The position numbers were made by a program, and so were the translations under genes. This document shows, one piece after another, positions 15,382-24,097 of a stretch of DNA of 24,995 nucleotides. Position 1 is the stretch's first letter, and every line of letters begins with the position of its first letter. Below the pieces are notes generated by a model, which saw nothing but the letters and a program-made list of their open reading frames with translations, was not told the origin of the DNA and did no database searches. This stretch comes from Butyriboletus loyo (Eukaryota; Basidiomycota; Agaricomycetes; Boletales; Boletaceae), in assembly GCA_038093515.1 (NCBI GenBank), contig JBBPSI010000314.1, positions 1-24,995 of the forward strand, read 5' to 3'.

Positions 15382-16653
15382 TCATTGAGACGCTCCCTCG
15401 TTGAAGTCGTAGTCGTAAGGATCGTCGACAGGAAGGTCTGCCCACGCGTCGTCCCGGAATGTGCAGTTGGCGACGATATGGCCAACGGCTCCACCTAGGC
15501 CGCAGATACGCTCTGGGCAAAACTCCTGTATATGACCAGGGGCGATTCGATGACAGAAGGGGCAGGCGTAATTGGGACATTCCCTGCGAAAGTGACCGGT
15601 GGTTCCACACTCAAAGCAGAGCTGCGGGCGGACGAGGCGAGGTCGAGCAGAGCTCGTGCTGGGGTCAGGCGATCGGTCGTCGACGACGATAGGGGAATCA
15701 CGAGTGCCCCGACCGGGGAGGTAGGGAGGCGGGGGTCCGTATGAAGAGTTGTTAGAACTACCAGCTGCGGTGGTGGAGGTGGTGACGTGAGGGATGAGCT
15801 GGATGGCGGGCGTGCCTCGTCGGGTAGACGGTTGGGGGGTGACGGAGCGGACGGCTCTGTTGGCGATTCTTCGTCCTGCGGCGGTAAGGGTGACAGACCC
15901 GGGGATAGCTCCGGCCTGGAGTAGCGCCTGGCGAGGTTGGCGACGCACTGTACGAGGCGGTAAGGGGGAGTGTCGACGAGCGACCTGGGGCTCGTCGACA
16001 TCGGTCCGAAAGGACTCCAGGGACTCTCCTGTCGTCTCACGAGACGAGTCTGCTACCAACGTGGTTGCAGGAGAGTTTCGGATGGATGGCGCTGGAACAG
16101 GTACAGGCGAAGGAGATCTTGCCGGGGGAGGACGAGGCACTGGATTGGGGCCGCGAGCCATGGGGCGGAGGTAGCCGATGCGGTCGGCGGAGTGAAGGTA
16201 AAATTGCCGCTCCCTAGGAGCAAGCGCGATGAGGATGGGACGAAGGACTGGGGCCAGAATACCTGGCAGGAGCTGATCAACCACATAGCCGAATCCTTCG
16301 GCATGGAGGATATCGAGGGTGTAGCCCCTAGCCTCCATCAAGGAGGACTCAAGGGCAGCGGCATAAACGGGCGGTTGGTTGTCCGGACACAGACGGGTGT
16401 GGACGGTGCGGGCGAGGGCGTAGGAGCGGTAGAGGGAAGCGAGTGTGCGGAGGACATAGTCTCCGGTAAAGTCCATACGCTGCTCCAAGGCGTAGGTGGC
16501 GACAGGATTTTCTAGAACGGCGGCGTACAGTACGCGGCGGGAGGACACTGGGAGGCGCGACGAGCGGACGGGGGGTTGCGGCGGAAGAGGGAGATTCTCA
16601 TTGTTGTTGTCGGCGGCAGAAGAGGCGTTGTTTTCGACTGGAGAGATGGACAT
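15382..16653 (-). CDS. third ORF of the Ty3/gypsy element: zinc-knuckle protein with PPxY motifs
   Basis: 423 residues, starting 9 bases after the pol stop and ending about 40 bases before the polypurine tract, so it sits where env would be in an errantivirus. It has no signal peptide and no clear membrane anchor, so it is not env-like. Residues 40-165 are mostly helical (YALEQRMDFTGDYVLRTLAS, GYVVDQLLPGILAPVLRPIL). Residues 165-340 are Pro/Ser/Arg-rich and hold PPPPY (307-311); an earlier PPVY lies at 94-97; PIVVDD (321-326) resembles a SUMO-interaction motif. The C-terminus has a canonical CCHC knuckle, CFECGTTGHFRREC (346-359), a variant, CPFCHRIAPGHIQEFC, and a third lacking its second Cys, CGLGGAVGHIVANC. 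The tail is acidic. A nucleic-acid-binding accessory protein is likely; its real role is unknown. Confidence 0.85.
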   Translation of the reverse strand: MSISPVENNASSAADNNNENLPLPPQPPVRSSRLPVSSRRVLYAAVLENPVATYALEQRMDFTGDYVLRTLASLYRSYALARTVHTRLCPDNQPPVYAAALESSLMEARGYTLDILHAEGFGYVVDQLLPGILAPVLRPILIALAPRERQFYLHSADRIGYLRPMARGPNPVPRPPPARSPSPVPVPAPSIRNSPATTLVADSSRETTGESLESFRTDVDEPQVARRHSPLPPRTVRRQPRQALLQAGAIPGSVTLTAAGRRIANRAVRSVTPQPSTRRGTPAIQLIPHVTTSTTAAGSSNNSSYGPPPPYLPGRGTRDSPIVVDDRSPDPSTSSARPRLVRPQLCFECGTTGHFRRECPNYACPFCHRIAPGHIQEFCPERICGLGGAVGHIVANCTFRDDAWADLPVDDPYDYDFNEGASQ

Positions 16654-16662
16654 TTTCGAGTG

Positions 16663-19600
16663 TTACTGCGAAGATGGAGAGGGGAAATCCTTGGGATGGC
16701 GCAGCTTATAAGCCTTGAGCAAGGCCTGCGCATGGACCAGGTTCCCATTTGGTTCCCAGGTGTTCTCTGCTGCGGAGTATCCTTTCCAGGACACCAGGAA
16801 CTGGCGGCGTCCCTTGGAGCCGCGATGGGATAAGATCCGATCGATCTCGTACTCTTCATCTCCGTCTATTTCTTCCGGCAGAGGGTTTGTGAAATTGGGT
16901 CCGTGCTCCACAGTTTCGCGATAAGGAGTAAGGAGTGACGCGTGGAAGACGTCATGAATCTTCCAGGTCGGTGGTAGTCGGAGCCTGTACGCCACAGGGG
17001 AGACAACCTGTGCGATCTCGAATGGTCCTTCCCATCTTGGGGCGAGCTTCTTTGACGGGTACCTGAGTCTCAGGTTGCGCCCTTCTAACCAAACCTTATC
17101 CCCTGTCTTCCACGGGCGGAACTTAGACGAGATCCGTTCCTTCATCAGATGCCGTGCTTTCTCGTGGGCTTCTAATGCTTCCGTTCGGGCTCCCGTGAGT
17201 TCCGAGAGTCTGGACTCGAGGGCGGGAAGGAAAGTCTTTCCGATTGGAGGATAAGACCTCGGCTCATAGCCGACCATCAGGGAGAATGGAGTCACGTTTG
17301 TCGACGAGTGTGTCATGGAGTTGTGAGAGAATTCGGCCATGGGGAGGAGTTCGGCCCACCGTTCCGGGTGGCCATCACAGAAGATTCGTAGATAGGTTTC
17401 CAACTCCTGATTGACTCGTTCAGTTTCCCCGTCAGTCTGAGGGTGGTACGCGGAAGAGAGGGCAAGGTCGTAGTCTAGGAGCCTTGCGAGTTCTCGAGCG
17501 AAGGCGGATGCGAATTGAGGACCTCTGTCCGAGATGCAGCGGGAGTGTAGGCCGAACCGAAGGAAAACGGTTTTGAAAAACAACTTGGCGACTCCAGCCG
17601 CGTCGATGTCCTTGTTGCAAGGGGAATAAATTACCCCCTTCGTAAGCCCATGGTCTACCACGACCATGACAGAATCATAACCCAAAGAGGGAGGAAGGCC
17701 GGTGATGAGGTCGACCGAGACCTGTTCAAAGGGACGAGAGGCCACGCTGGCCAGAGGAGTGAGAGGGGGCACGGTGGGGTGAGTATTAACCTTATGCGCC
17801 TGGCAGACGGCGCAGCCAGAGACAAAGCGGCGGACCAGATTAGCCATACCTGGCCACCAATAATCGCGTTGCACCATGTTCTGGGTGCGGAATATGCCAC
17901 CGTGACCACCAGCGGGGCTTTCATGCAAGGATCGGATGAGGTCGACTCGTGCAGCCTCGGGGATATAACGTTTCTTGCGGAAATATAACTCCTTTCCGTC
18001 AAAGTCCCAATCACCAGCGTTCATTTTGGGGAAGAGAGGGGAGTCTTCGTAGAGAGCCTGCATGCACCTCTTAATCATGGGGTCGCTGGGGGTGGAGGCG
18101 GCAATCTTTTCTGCGAGGGCGACGTCGATCTTGCAAGCGAAGAGATTTTCTGGGAGGAGGGTCACTTCCTGGTTGTCGGCGGAAGTGTCAACATCGTCGC
18201 GGCGGGACAAAGCATCGGCAGGGCCCATCTGAGTACCCGGGATGTGATGGAAATGCAGGTCGAAGTCCTGCAGGAACATGAGCCAGCGTGCTTGCCGGCA
18301 AGAGAGCTTGTTGGGTTGGCGGAAGTACGTGAGATTCTTGTGGTCGGTGAGAATCTCCACCTGATGACCAGTACCTCGCAGGTAGTGGCGCCATTCTTCT
18401 AATGCGTGGATGACCGCGAGCAACTCGCGATCATAGATATCATAATTGCGCTCAGCGGGCGAGAGCGTCTTCGAGAGGTAGGCACAGGGGTGGAGGTCGC
18501 CGTTGACGTCCTTCTGCATAAGTACTGCTCCGGTAGCAGTAAGTGAGGCGTCCGTCATAACGGCGAACGGTTTGGTGACATCGGGCATGGAGAGGACGGG
18601 TTGTCGTAAGAACGACTGCTTGATTGCTTGGAACGCCTGTTCACAAGCCGGGGTCCATGCCCATGGGGAGTTCTTCTTGGTCAAGTCGTGGAGGGGTTTT
18701 GCGATGTGGGAGAAGTCTTGGATAAATCTCCGATAGAAATTGCAAAAACCTATGAAGGACCTGACAGCCTTCACCGAGGTCGGGGGGTTCCATTCGCGAA
18801 TGGCTTTCAACTTGGTAGGGTCCATCTTGACCTGCCCTTCTCGGACCATCATTCCGAGGTACTCCACTTCTTCGGCATCGAACGAACATTTCTCTAGTTT
18901 GAGGAACAACTTGTGTTCACAAAGTCGTTCCAGGACACGGATCGTTCGTGTCTCGTGTTCGGCGGGGGTGGCGGAATGAATCAGGAGGTCGTCCATATAG
19001 ATAATCAACCATCCTTCTGCCATGAGGTCGCCGAAGATGTGGTCCATCAGCGCCTGGAACGTGGCTGGGGAATTGCAAAGTCCGAAGAACATCACGGTGG
19101 GTTCGAACAGCCCTTGGGGAGTGATGAAGGCCGCCTTCCAGCGGTCATTCGGCTTGATGAGGACATTGTTATATCCCCAGCGGATGTCCATCTTGGTGAA
19201 GATTTTTGATCCCTTGAGGCGATCGACGAGGTCGGAGATGAGGGGGAGAGGGTAGGCGTTTTTGACGGTATGGGAGTTCAGGTACCGATAGTCCTGGCAG
19301 GGGCGTAGCGAGCCATCTTTCTTGGATACGAAGAAGAAAGGGGCGGCTTGGGGGGACTTGGAGGGAGTGATCTTTCCCGACTTGAGGTGTTCTTCGACGA
19401 ACGCCTTACATGCCTCTGATTCTTTCGGGTTCAGAGGATAGACCTTAGCGACTTTGGGTACGAAGTCTTTATCGAGGTCAATGGCGTGGTCGAACGACCT
19501 GGACGGGGGTAACTCCTCGGTGTTCTTCTTGTCAAAAACGTCCGCAAAGGCGGCGAACGGGGTAGGGAGAACTGCTTTCTCCTTGATGACTTGGGCGGCG

Positions 19601-20223
19601 ATCTCAGTCGCGATGGTTGCTTTTCGAATAGGGTAAGCTTCCCTTGCTGAAGCGTCTACTCGCTTCTTCCAGAGCTTGGCGATCTTGGAGTCTGGGTCCA
19701 AGTCAAGGTACCGTACCAGGTACCGTTGAGCGATTGCCCGAGGGGAGTCGTGTCGGGGCTTCTTGATTTGATCTGGGAGATCGATATGGCCAGTGGCCCA
19801 ATCTATTACCGGGTTGGCTTCTCGTAACCACGGTAGTCCCAAGATCATGTTTTCTTTTCCTATGTTGAGGACTAGGAAACTCCGTTCCTCCTCGGTTTCT
19901 CCAATCCTGATGGAGACGGTGACTTTGTATCGTATAACTCCTCCTTGGTTGTTTGACCCGTCCACGTTTTGGGCACTAAGTGGCTTGGGTAGCCGTTCCA
20001 TCGGCAGTTTCTTTCGTTTCACTAGATCGCGATCTATGAAACATCCGCTTGCGCCACTGTCCACCAGGGCGAATGTGTCGACGATTTGTCCCCCTTCATG
20101 CGCGAATAATGACACTGGGACTCGAATTGATTGCGCATTTGGGTTTGATAAAACTACAGGGGCGATTACATGAGGAGGCGAAGACGTCGAAACTTCCCTC
20201 CTTTCTAAAAATCCTTTGGCCAT
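16663..20223 (-). CDS. Ty3/gypsy Pol polyprotein (PR-RT-RH-IN-chromodomain)
   Basis: 1,186 residues, uninterrupted. The aspartic protease site is DSGA at 55-58. The reverse transcriptase spans about 250-470, with YMDD at 409-412. RNase H has TDAS (D558), DREL (E600), TDHKN (D627) and ADALSR (D670). The integrase zinc finger has H767, H774, C804 and C807; the catalytic triad is D838, D899 and E935, with DD35E spacing. The C-terminal chromodomain (about 1124-1173) shows YEIDRILSHR, FLVSWKGYS and NTWEP, which marks the chromovirus branch and suggests targeting to histone marks. The ATG at 20223 overlaps the last 19 bases of gag in the -1 frame, so pol is made either by frameshifting on the T run GATTTTTAG or by re-initiation. 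Nothing looks inactivated. Confidence 0.97.
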   Translation of the reverse strand: MAKGFLERREVSTSSPPHVIAPVVLSNPNAQSIRVPVSLFAHEGGQIVDTFALVDSGASGCFIDRDLVKRKKLPMERLPKPLSAQNVDGSNNQGGVIRYKVTVSIRIGETEEERSFLVLNIGKENMILGLPWLREANPVIDWATGHIDLPDQIKKPRHDSPRAIAQRYLVRYLDLDPDSKIAKLWKKRVDASAREAYPIRKATIATEIAAQVIKEKAVLPTPFAAFADVFDKKNTEELPPSRSFDHAIDLDKDFVPKVAKVYPLNPKESEACKAFVEEHLKSGKITPSKSPQAAPFFFVSKKDGSLRPCQDYRYLNSHTVKNAYPLPLISDLVDRLKGSKIFTKMDIRWGYNNVLIKPNDRWKAAFITPQGLFEPTVMFFGLCNSPATFQALMDHIFGDLMAEGWLIIYMDDLLIHSATPAEHETRTIRVLERLCEHKLFLKLEKCSFDAEEVEYLGMMVREGQVKMDPTKLKAIREWNPPTSVKAVRSFIGFCNFYRRFIQDFSHIAKPLHDLTKKNSPWAWTPACEQAFQAIKQSFLRQPVLSMPDVTKPFAVMTDASLTATGAVLMQKDVNGDLHPCAYLSKTLSPAERNYDIYDRELLAVIHALEEWRHYLRGTGHQVEILTDHKNLTYFRQPNKLSCRQARWLMFLQDFDLHFHHIPGTQMGPADALSRRDDVDTSADNQEVTLLPENLFACKIDVALAEKIAASTPSDPMIKRCMQALYEDSPLFPKMNAGDWDFDGKELYFRKKRYIPEAARVDLIRSLHESPAGGHGGIFRTQNMVQRDYWWPGMANLVRRFVSGCAVCQAHKVNTHPTVPPLTPLASVASRPFEQVSVDLITGLPPSLGYDSVMVVVDHGLTKGVIYSPCNKDIDAAGVAKLFFKTVFLRFGLHSRCISDRGPQFASAFARELARLLDYDLALSSAYHPQTDGETERVNQELETYLRIFCDGHPERWAELLPMAEFSHNSMTHSSTNVTPFSLMVGYEPRSYPPIGKTFLPALESRLSELTGARTEALEAHEKARHLMKERISSKFRPWKTGDKVWLEGRNLRLRYPSKKLAPRWEGPFEIAQVVSPVAYRLRLPPTWKIHDVFHASLLTPYRETVEHGPNFTNPLPEEIDGDEEYEIDRILSHRGSKGRRQFLVSWKGYSAAENTWEPNGNLVHAQALLKAYKLRHPKDFPSPSSQ

Positions 20224-21200
20224 TCTTCGGCCACCTTGGTTGCTGCGATGGGCAGCTTTTCTTCATCTTCGTTGAAGCACGCCTTGAGGACATTCAAGAC
20301 GTCTTCTTGCTGGGTGCCTCGACCCTTTAACTCGGACAGGTAGTCGACGAGTGGGGAGGGCTTTGGTTCGGGGGGTGTGACGACGGCGGCGTGTGCGCGC
20401 TGAGGGTTGCGAGGGGGGCGAGAGGGTGGTCCTCGGGAGTTCTGTCCGTTGCGAGGGGGACGAGGATGGTTGGTAGAGCGGCATCCGACTTGGTGGCATA
20501 TGAAACATTTGTTCTGTTTCATGTACTCCGCACGTTGTACTGGAGTAAGTCGGACGGCGTCGACGTCCATAGCGTTGGGGTCCCTTCGGTTGGACGAGGG
20601 CTTGGAGGAGGAGGAGAATGTGGGGATGTAGCGTTTCCCGGCGCGGAGGTCGTCGATGCGCTTGTGCTGCGCATGGAAGGCGGATGTTTTCTCGGCCCAT
20701 CCGGCAAGCGTGGTAGGGGGTTTCTCGCAAGAGAGGACGGATTCTGCGAGGCGGGGGTCAAGACCGCGGATGAACCATTCTATGAGGGCCTTCTCGTCGA
20801 TGATTCCGGACTTGGCGGCGAGGAGCTGGAACTCGGTGACGTAGGTGTCATAGCCGTCCTTGCGGTTGGCTTTGTTCTGGGTGAGGTTCCCCAGATCGAT
20901 ATGGGCACTCTCTCCTACGTCGAAGGGATGGAAGACTCGGTGGAAGTCTTCACAAACTGTGGAGAACTCTCTCTGTTGTGCTGTGGGATGTCCATCTAGA
21001 AGGAGGCTCATCCATCCTTCTGAGAACGTCTTTCCTTTCCCTTCACTCATTTTCATGAGGAGGGCATTGATTTTAGACTCGTCGTCAGGGAATGCCATCT
21101 GGTTGGCGGCGAAGTAGGTGCGCATGGCGAGGAGCCATCACGATGCGTCTTCGTTGAGACCGGAGAAGTCCTTGGGGACAATATTCTTTTTATCAGACAT
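20205..21200 (-). pseudogene. Ty3/gypsy Gag, interrupted by one TGA
   Basis: The frame opens at an ATG at 21200 (MSDKKNIVPKDFSGLNEDAS), meets TGA at 21140-21138, and continues at once with WLLAMRTYFAANQMAF. In related Gags an Arg usually stands at this spot, so CGA to TGA decay is likely. A downstream ATG at 21125 could restart a 306-residue protein lacking about 25 residues. The remainder is a normal Gag: capsid-like region (FSEGWMSLLLDGHP, WFIRGLDPRLAESVLS), basic Ser-rich linker, and a degenerate knuckle, CFICHQVGCRSTNH. The reading frame upstream of 21200 is open (PYFPPADSSDDEEDSND) back to a stop beside the LTR but has no ATG. It ends WPKDF at 20205, overlapping pol. Confidence 0.85.
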
Positions 21201-21459
21201 ATCGTTGCTGTCTTCTTCGTCGTCAGAAGAATCTGCAGGGGGAAAATACGGCGGGGAAGGAGAGCGGGAAGCGTGGGGAGAGACGTGGGGGGTTCTGTCG
21301 AGCCAGTCGCTGTGATAACCGTTGTCGCTGGGTTCCGGTTCGGGAGAGGGAACGCGGAAAGAACGACCGACGCGTCTGGGACGTTGGATGGAAATGGTGG
21401 GCGAGGGGAGGGCGGCTTTACTGCTGAAGAGCAGAAGCGAGGTGAAGATCTAGTTCTTT

Positions 21460-21887
21460 TGTTACGCTGGGCGCTAACAACTAGAACAGCGAGGAGGCAC
21501 TCTGGAGTGGCCTCGAGACTCGAGAGACGATTCTGGGGTGAGTCTCAGACTATGCCTTAGTGCGCACACTAAGAGTCTGGAAGTGATACTAATTGCTAGC
21601 AGTAGGCTGCGTAGAACTAGATAATGTACATGGTGTAAAGGCCGAGCCTTTATACTACTGAGGTCTGCGCACAGACCATGTCCCTAATCGGGACGCGAGA
21701 GGGAAACTACAAATGTGGAAGGAATATTCCAGAAGGTTCCGGAGTATGAAAGAAAGCGCGTCCGTGCGCGAGAAGTGATGACCTAAGCTAAAGCGGTTCG
21801 TACCGCTCAAAGGGCACTAGCAAAAGGCTAGGCGAGTGAAGTAGTCCGAGTGGTAGTGGATGGAAAAAGTATACCACTACCGTAACA
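21460..21887 (-). repeat. 5' LTR of the Ty3/gypsy element
   Basis: 428 bases, the partner of 14903-15330. The minus-strand promoter box TATAAAG is at 21654-21648. The base after its inner end starts AAAAGAACTAGATC; no standard tRNA 3'-end primer site is obvious there, so the primer is unclear. Confidence 0.97.
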
Positions 21888-22007
21888 GGTGAGAGCATGT
21901 CTCATTTGACGAGACCAGGCTGTATAGTTGTCTGCTCCAGTCAGGACAGGAAGTCTCTGCTGGATTTGGGCGTCGATCTTGAATTCTGATATGGTGGGGA
22001 GCGACAT
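21888..22007 (-). pseudogene. copia-type Gag N-terminus, truncated by the gypsy insertion
   Basis: The ATG at 22007 opens MSLPTISEFKIDAQ, then RLPVLTGADNYTAWSRQM. The LxGxxNYxxWxxxM pattern is the start of the Retrotran_gag_2 (UBN2) domain of copia-type Gag. After 40 codons the sequence runs into the gypsy LTR and stops making sense. It begins about 10 bases after the stop of the ORF at 22017, continuing the tight packing of this element. Confidence 0.7.
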
Positions 22008-22016
22008 GATAATTGT

Positions 22017-22844
22017 TTAAAACAAAAATCCGAAGATGAACTGATCAAAAGAAGAGAAAACTTCGTCAGCGTTTAGATTTGAAGGATTAGATATAGGAGA
22101 AGGTGAATGTGAGGGAAGACCTATCAGATTAACCACTGGTGTATATAACCTAGATGGTTCCAAAGGTCCTTGTTCCGATGTTTCTTGCACCAGGTATCCA
22201 TTTTCATCATAATGAAAATCTCCTCCTAAGTCGTTAGACTCTTCTCCATGACCAATGTTCGAGAGATAACTTCCTTCTGTCACATGTTCTCCTGTTTCAC
22301 CTCCGTGTAAATTACTCTCTGGGATCCCTTGAGGAAGAGCAGATAGCGGTGGTGCAGATGCAGCACATATCGCTTCAAATTCCTCAAAACGTATGTTGGG
22401 AAACCAGTGTGGATTATAAATTTTTCCACTAGAGAATTTTACAGTGAAGTCAGAGTGTGAAACATATAAAGAGGGAGAAATATGTCCGTATGGAAGGAGA
22501 ACTTGTGCGTAATCCTCCGGTATGGTATACATGTGAAGAAAGGTAAGTGTATTTCTAGATAGGAGTGGACCTTGCTTGAGCCTGACATCTCTGACATAGA
22601 GAGGTCCTGATAGGACCGATGAGGGTAAGGTCCCATGTGGCTCGCAGCTGGCTAGGTCCACGTTGGTGATTAGGAGGTGAAAGTCATCCCAGAACTCTAT
22701 GTTCTGCAGGAGTTTGACTTCTTCGTCTTCCTCCAGTCTCAACTCTGATCTCCCGGTATTCGCGATGATTGCTTCGATCTGACTCTTCACGGTTTCTAAG
22801 ATCTGTTTGGAGTTGTCCGAGATCTCGTTGTAGGTGTCGGACAT
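22017..22844 (-). CDS. unrecognised acidic ORF of the copia-type element, directly before gag
   Basis: 275 residues from an ATG at 22844. I do not recognise it. The first 50 residues are a likely helix or coiled coil (SKQILETVKSQIEAIIAN, then an acidic LEEDEEVKLLQ). The middle has ordered-looking blocks (EFWDDFHLLITNVDL, NTLTFLHMYTIPEDYAQVLL, YNPHWFPNIRFEEFEAIC). The C-terminal third is acidic and Gly/Ser/Pro-rich, ending in a hydrophobic FGFLF. Its first 160 bases overlap the end of the upstream ORF in another frame, and its stop lies about 10 bases before the gag ATG. The absence of stops over 828 bases, together with the placement, supports a real gene. No catalytic motif is visible. Confidence 0.6.
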   Translation of the reverse strand: MSDTYNEISDNSKQILETVKSQIEAIIANTGRSELRLEEDEEVKLLQNIEFWDDFHLLITNVDLASCEPHGTLPSSVLSGPLYVRDVRLKQGPLLSRNTLTFLHMYTIPEDYAQVLLPYGHISPSLYVSHSDFTVKFSSGKIYNPHWFPNIRFEEFEAICAASAPPLSALPQGIPESNLHGGETGEHVTEGSYLSNIGHGEESNDLGGDFHYDENGYLVQETSEQGPLEPSRLYTPVVNLIGLPSHSPSPISNPSNLNADEVFSSFDQFIFGFLF

Positions 22845-23670
22845 TTTGTTCTAAGTCTTCAGTGATGTCTTGCTGCTCTGCAGCGAGTTCGTGAGCAAAC
22901 TTGAACAAAAGATTGGAAGCATCAATCTCAATGCGATTCTTGCGGAAGAAAGGGTGGAGCTGGTGGAACCTCGTCCTCCAAATTCTATCCTGGATCTCAT
23001 TCCACCTCCTTCGTGTCAGTACGTCCCAATTTCTAAAGTGTTCTTCACCGACTTCAAAGAACTCTGCTGGCCGCCTGGAATAGTCATAGGCTTTGATATG
23101 CCCATGATCATCAACAGTGGGATAATTCCTGTTGAATAGAGACGAGTCTTGCACTGCAAGAGTCGTGTTCCAGAGCGTGTCCTTGTCAAATCCTTTGAAA
23201 GGAGACGATCTATCATAGAAAGGGACAAGACGTTCCTTCATTTCGTCCAATGTTGGGTATTGGGATCGACAAAAAAAGATTTTGAAACCATGGTTATGAA
23301 GGAGAATGTCAGGTGTTGCATTGTAGGAGGGGGTGAGAATGGGAAAGCCTGCGTTCTCATAGATTGAGTGCAGGGATTCGTAATAGAATGAATGAGATCG
23401 TATATATTCGACCTTGCGACAGTGATGGTGACCTTCCTCATCGATCCAGTCGATGGGTTTGAGGGGTCCAACCTCCAATGATCGGATCCGAGTTTCGGAA
23501 GCGATTCTGTGGGAGAAAACAACGGAGGGGGTTGGAACCAATCAATCAATTACGAGGTTCGGGATGAGGAGGTCGTCGGTGTCATTGGGGTCGAGGCCTT
23601 CTAGCTCCTCTGGTAGGAGGCTCAGGATTTGCTGTTCCGTCTTGATGACGAATGAGCTCGTTGGTTCCAT
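22684..23670 (-). pseudogene. unrecognised coiled-coil ORF of the copia-type element, one in-frame TGA
   Basis: The ATG at 23670 opens MEPTSSFVIKTEQQILSLLP. The frame is acidic (EELEGLDPNDTDD), meets TGA at 23544-23542, and resumes in the same frame for 285 codons. The distal part includes EVGPLKPIDWIDEEGHHH, SFYYESLHSIYENAGFPI, a Tyr/Phe-rich middle, RRRWNEIQDRIWRTRFHQLH, and a long C-terminal coiled coil (EDLEQNVRHLQRDLGQLQTD). I know no such family. In-frame ATGs further upstream (23940) could lengthen it by about 90 residues. The single stop followed by long open coding suggests recent damage or readthrough. A spliced alternative using GTAATTG...CCCACAG does not keep frame. Confidence 0.6.
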
Positions 23671-24097
23671 CTGGCCTGGGAATGATGGTAACATCGTTGT
23701 AACAATAGCAACGCACGGTCGAATGCCAGTACGAATACAACGCCACAAGCGGTCCACAACAGTCGCAGGTATACACAAATACCTGGCAGATGTAAACTGG
23801 AGTCTCAACTTAATCCTCAACTGTTGCCAGCGAATAGACAAGTGGTTAAAACTAGGGAATCCTAGTCTAACCACGAGCCTTTTTATATTGTACAAGGATG
23901 CGCACAGACCATGCTGTGCGTGTGAGGAATTACTATACATGGCTAGACTAAAGAAGAGAAGCGCAACAGTGATTAACCACACGAGGCGCGGGGATCATAA
24001 AGAAGGGAAGTAAACGGAGATTAAATACATGTGTTGTGACATCATAGAGTCTAGGCCTGGTCTAGGCCATGACATCATATGCTTAGTCAGCAAGAGA
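23671..24097. other. gap between pre-gag ORFs, with LTR-start-like motifs
   Basis: About 430 bases between the two upstream ORFs. The minus-strand frame is open from 23,982 but begins on a non-ATG codon. On the plus strand, TGTGACATCAT at 24035 copies the start of the LTR at 14501, and ATATGCTTAGTC at about 24,079 recurs inside that LTR. Between them is a small tandem duplication of TCTAGGCC. It may be a degraded LTR fragment or shared regulatory sequence. Confidence 0.35.

Larger units (their letters stand above)
14903..21887 (-). mobile_element. Ty3/gypsy LTR retrotransposon with chromodomain, near full-length
   Basis: The element is 6,985 bases and reads on the minus strand: 5' LTR 21887-21460, gag, pol, a third ORF, polypurine tract, 3' LTR 15330-14903. 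The two 428-base LTRs begin and end TGTTACG...CGTAACA and differ at only three positions (14998/21555, 15134/21691, 15243/21800), all transitions, so insertion was recent. Pol is intact; gag has one premature stop. The flanks are GCTAG on the left and GGTGA on the right, so there is no target duplication. Confidence 0.95.

Noticed and set aside
15459..16515. Several plus-strand open frames opposite the gypsy third ORF
   Set aside because: They are antisense shadows in GC-rich coding DNA, with Arg/Gly/Trp-rich low-complexity translations.
17650..21560. Plus-strand open frames opposite gypsy gag and pol
   Set aside because: The minus strand encodes catalytic domains with all motifs; these frames show none.
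23542..23982. Signal-peptide-like start (hydrophobic run) of an upstream extension of the coiled-coil ORF
   Set aside because: That start codon is GTG and the hydrophobic stretch is not followed by conserved sequence; the ATGs at 23940 or 23670 are more plausible.
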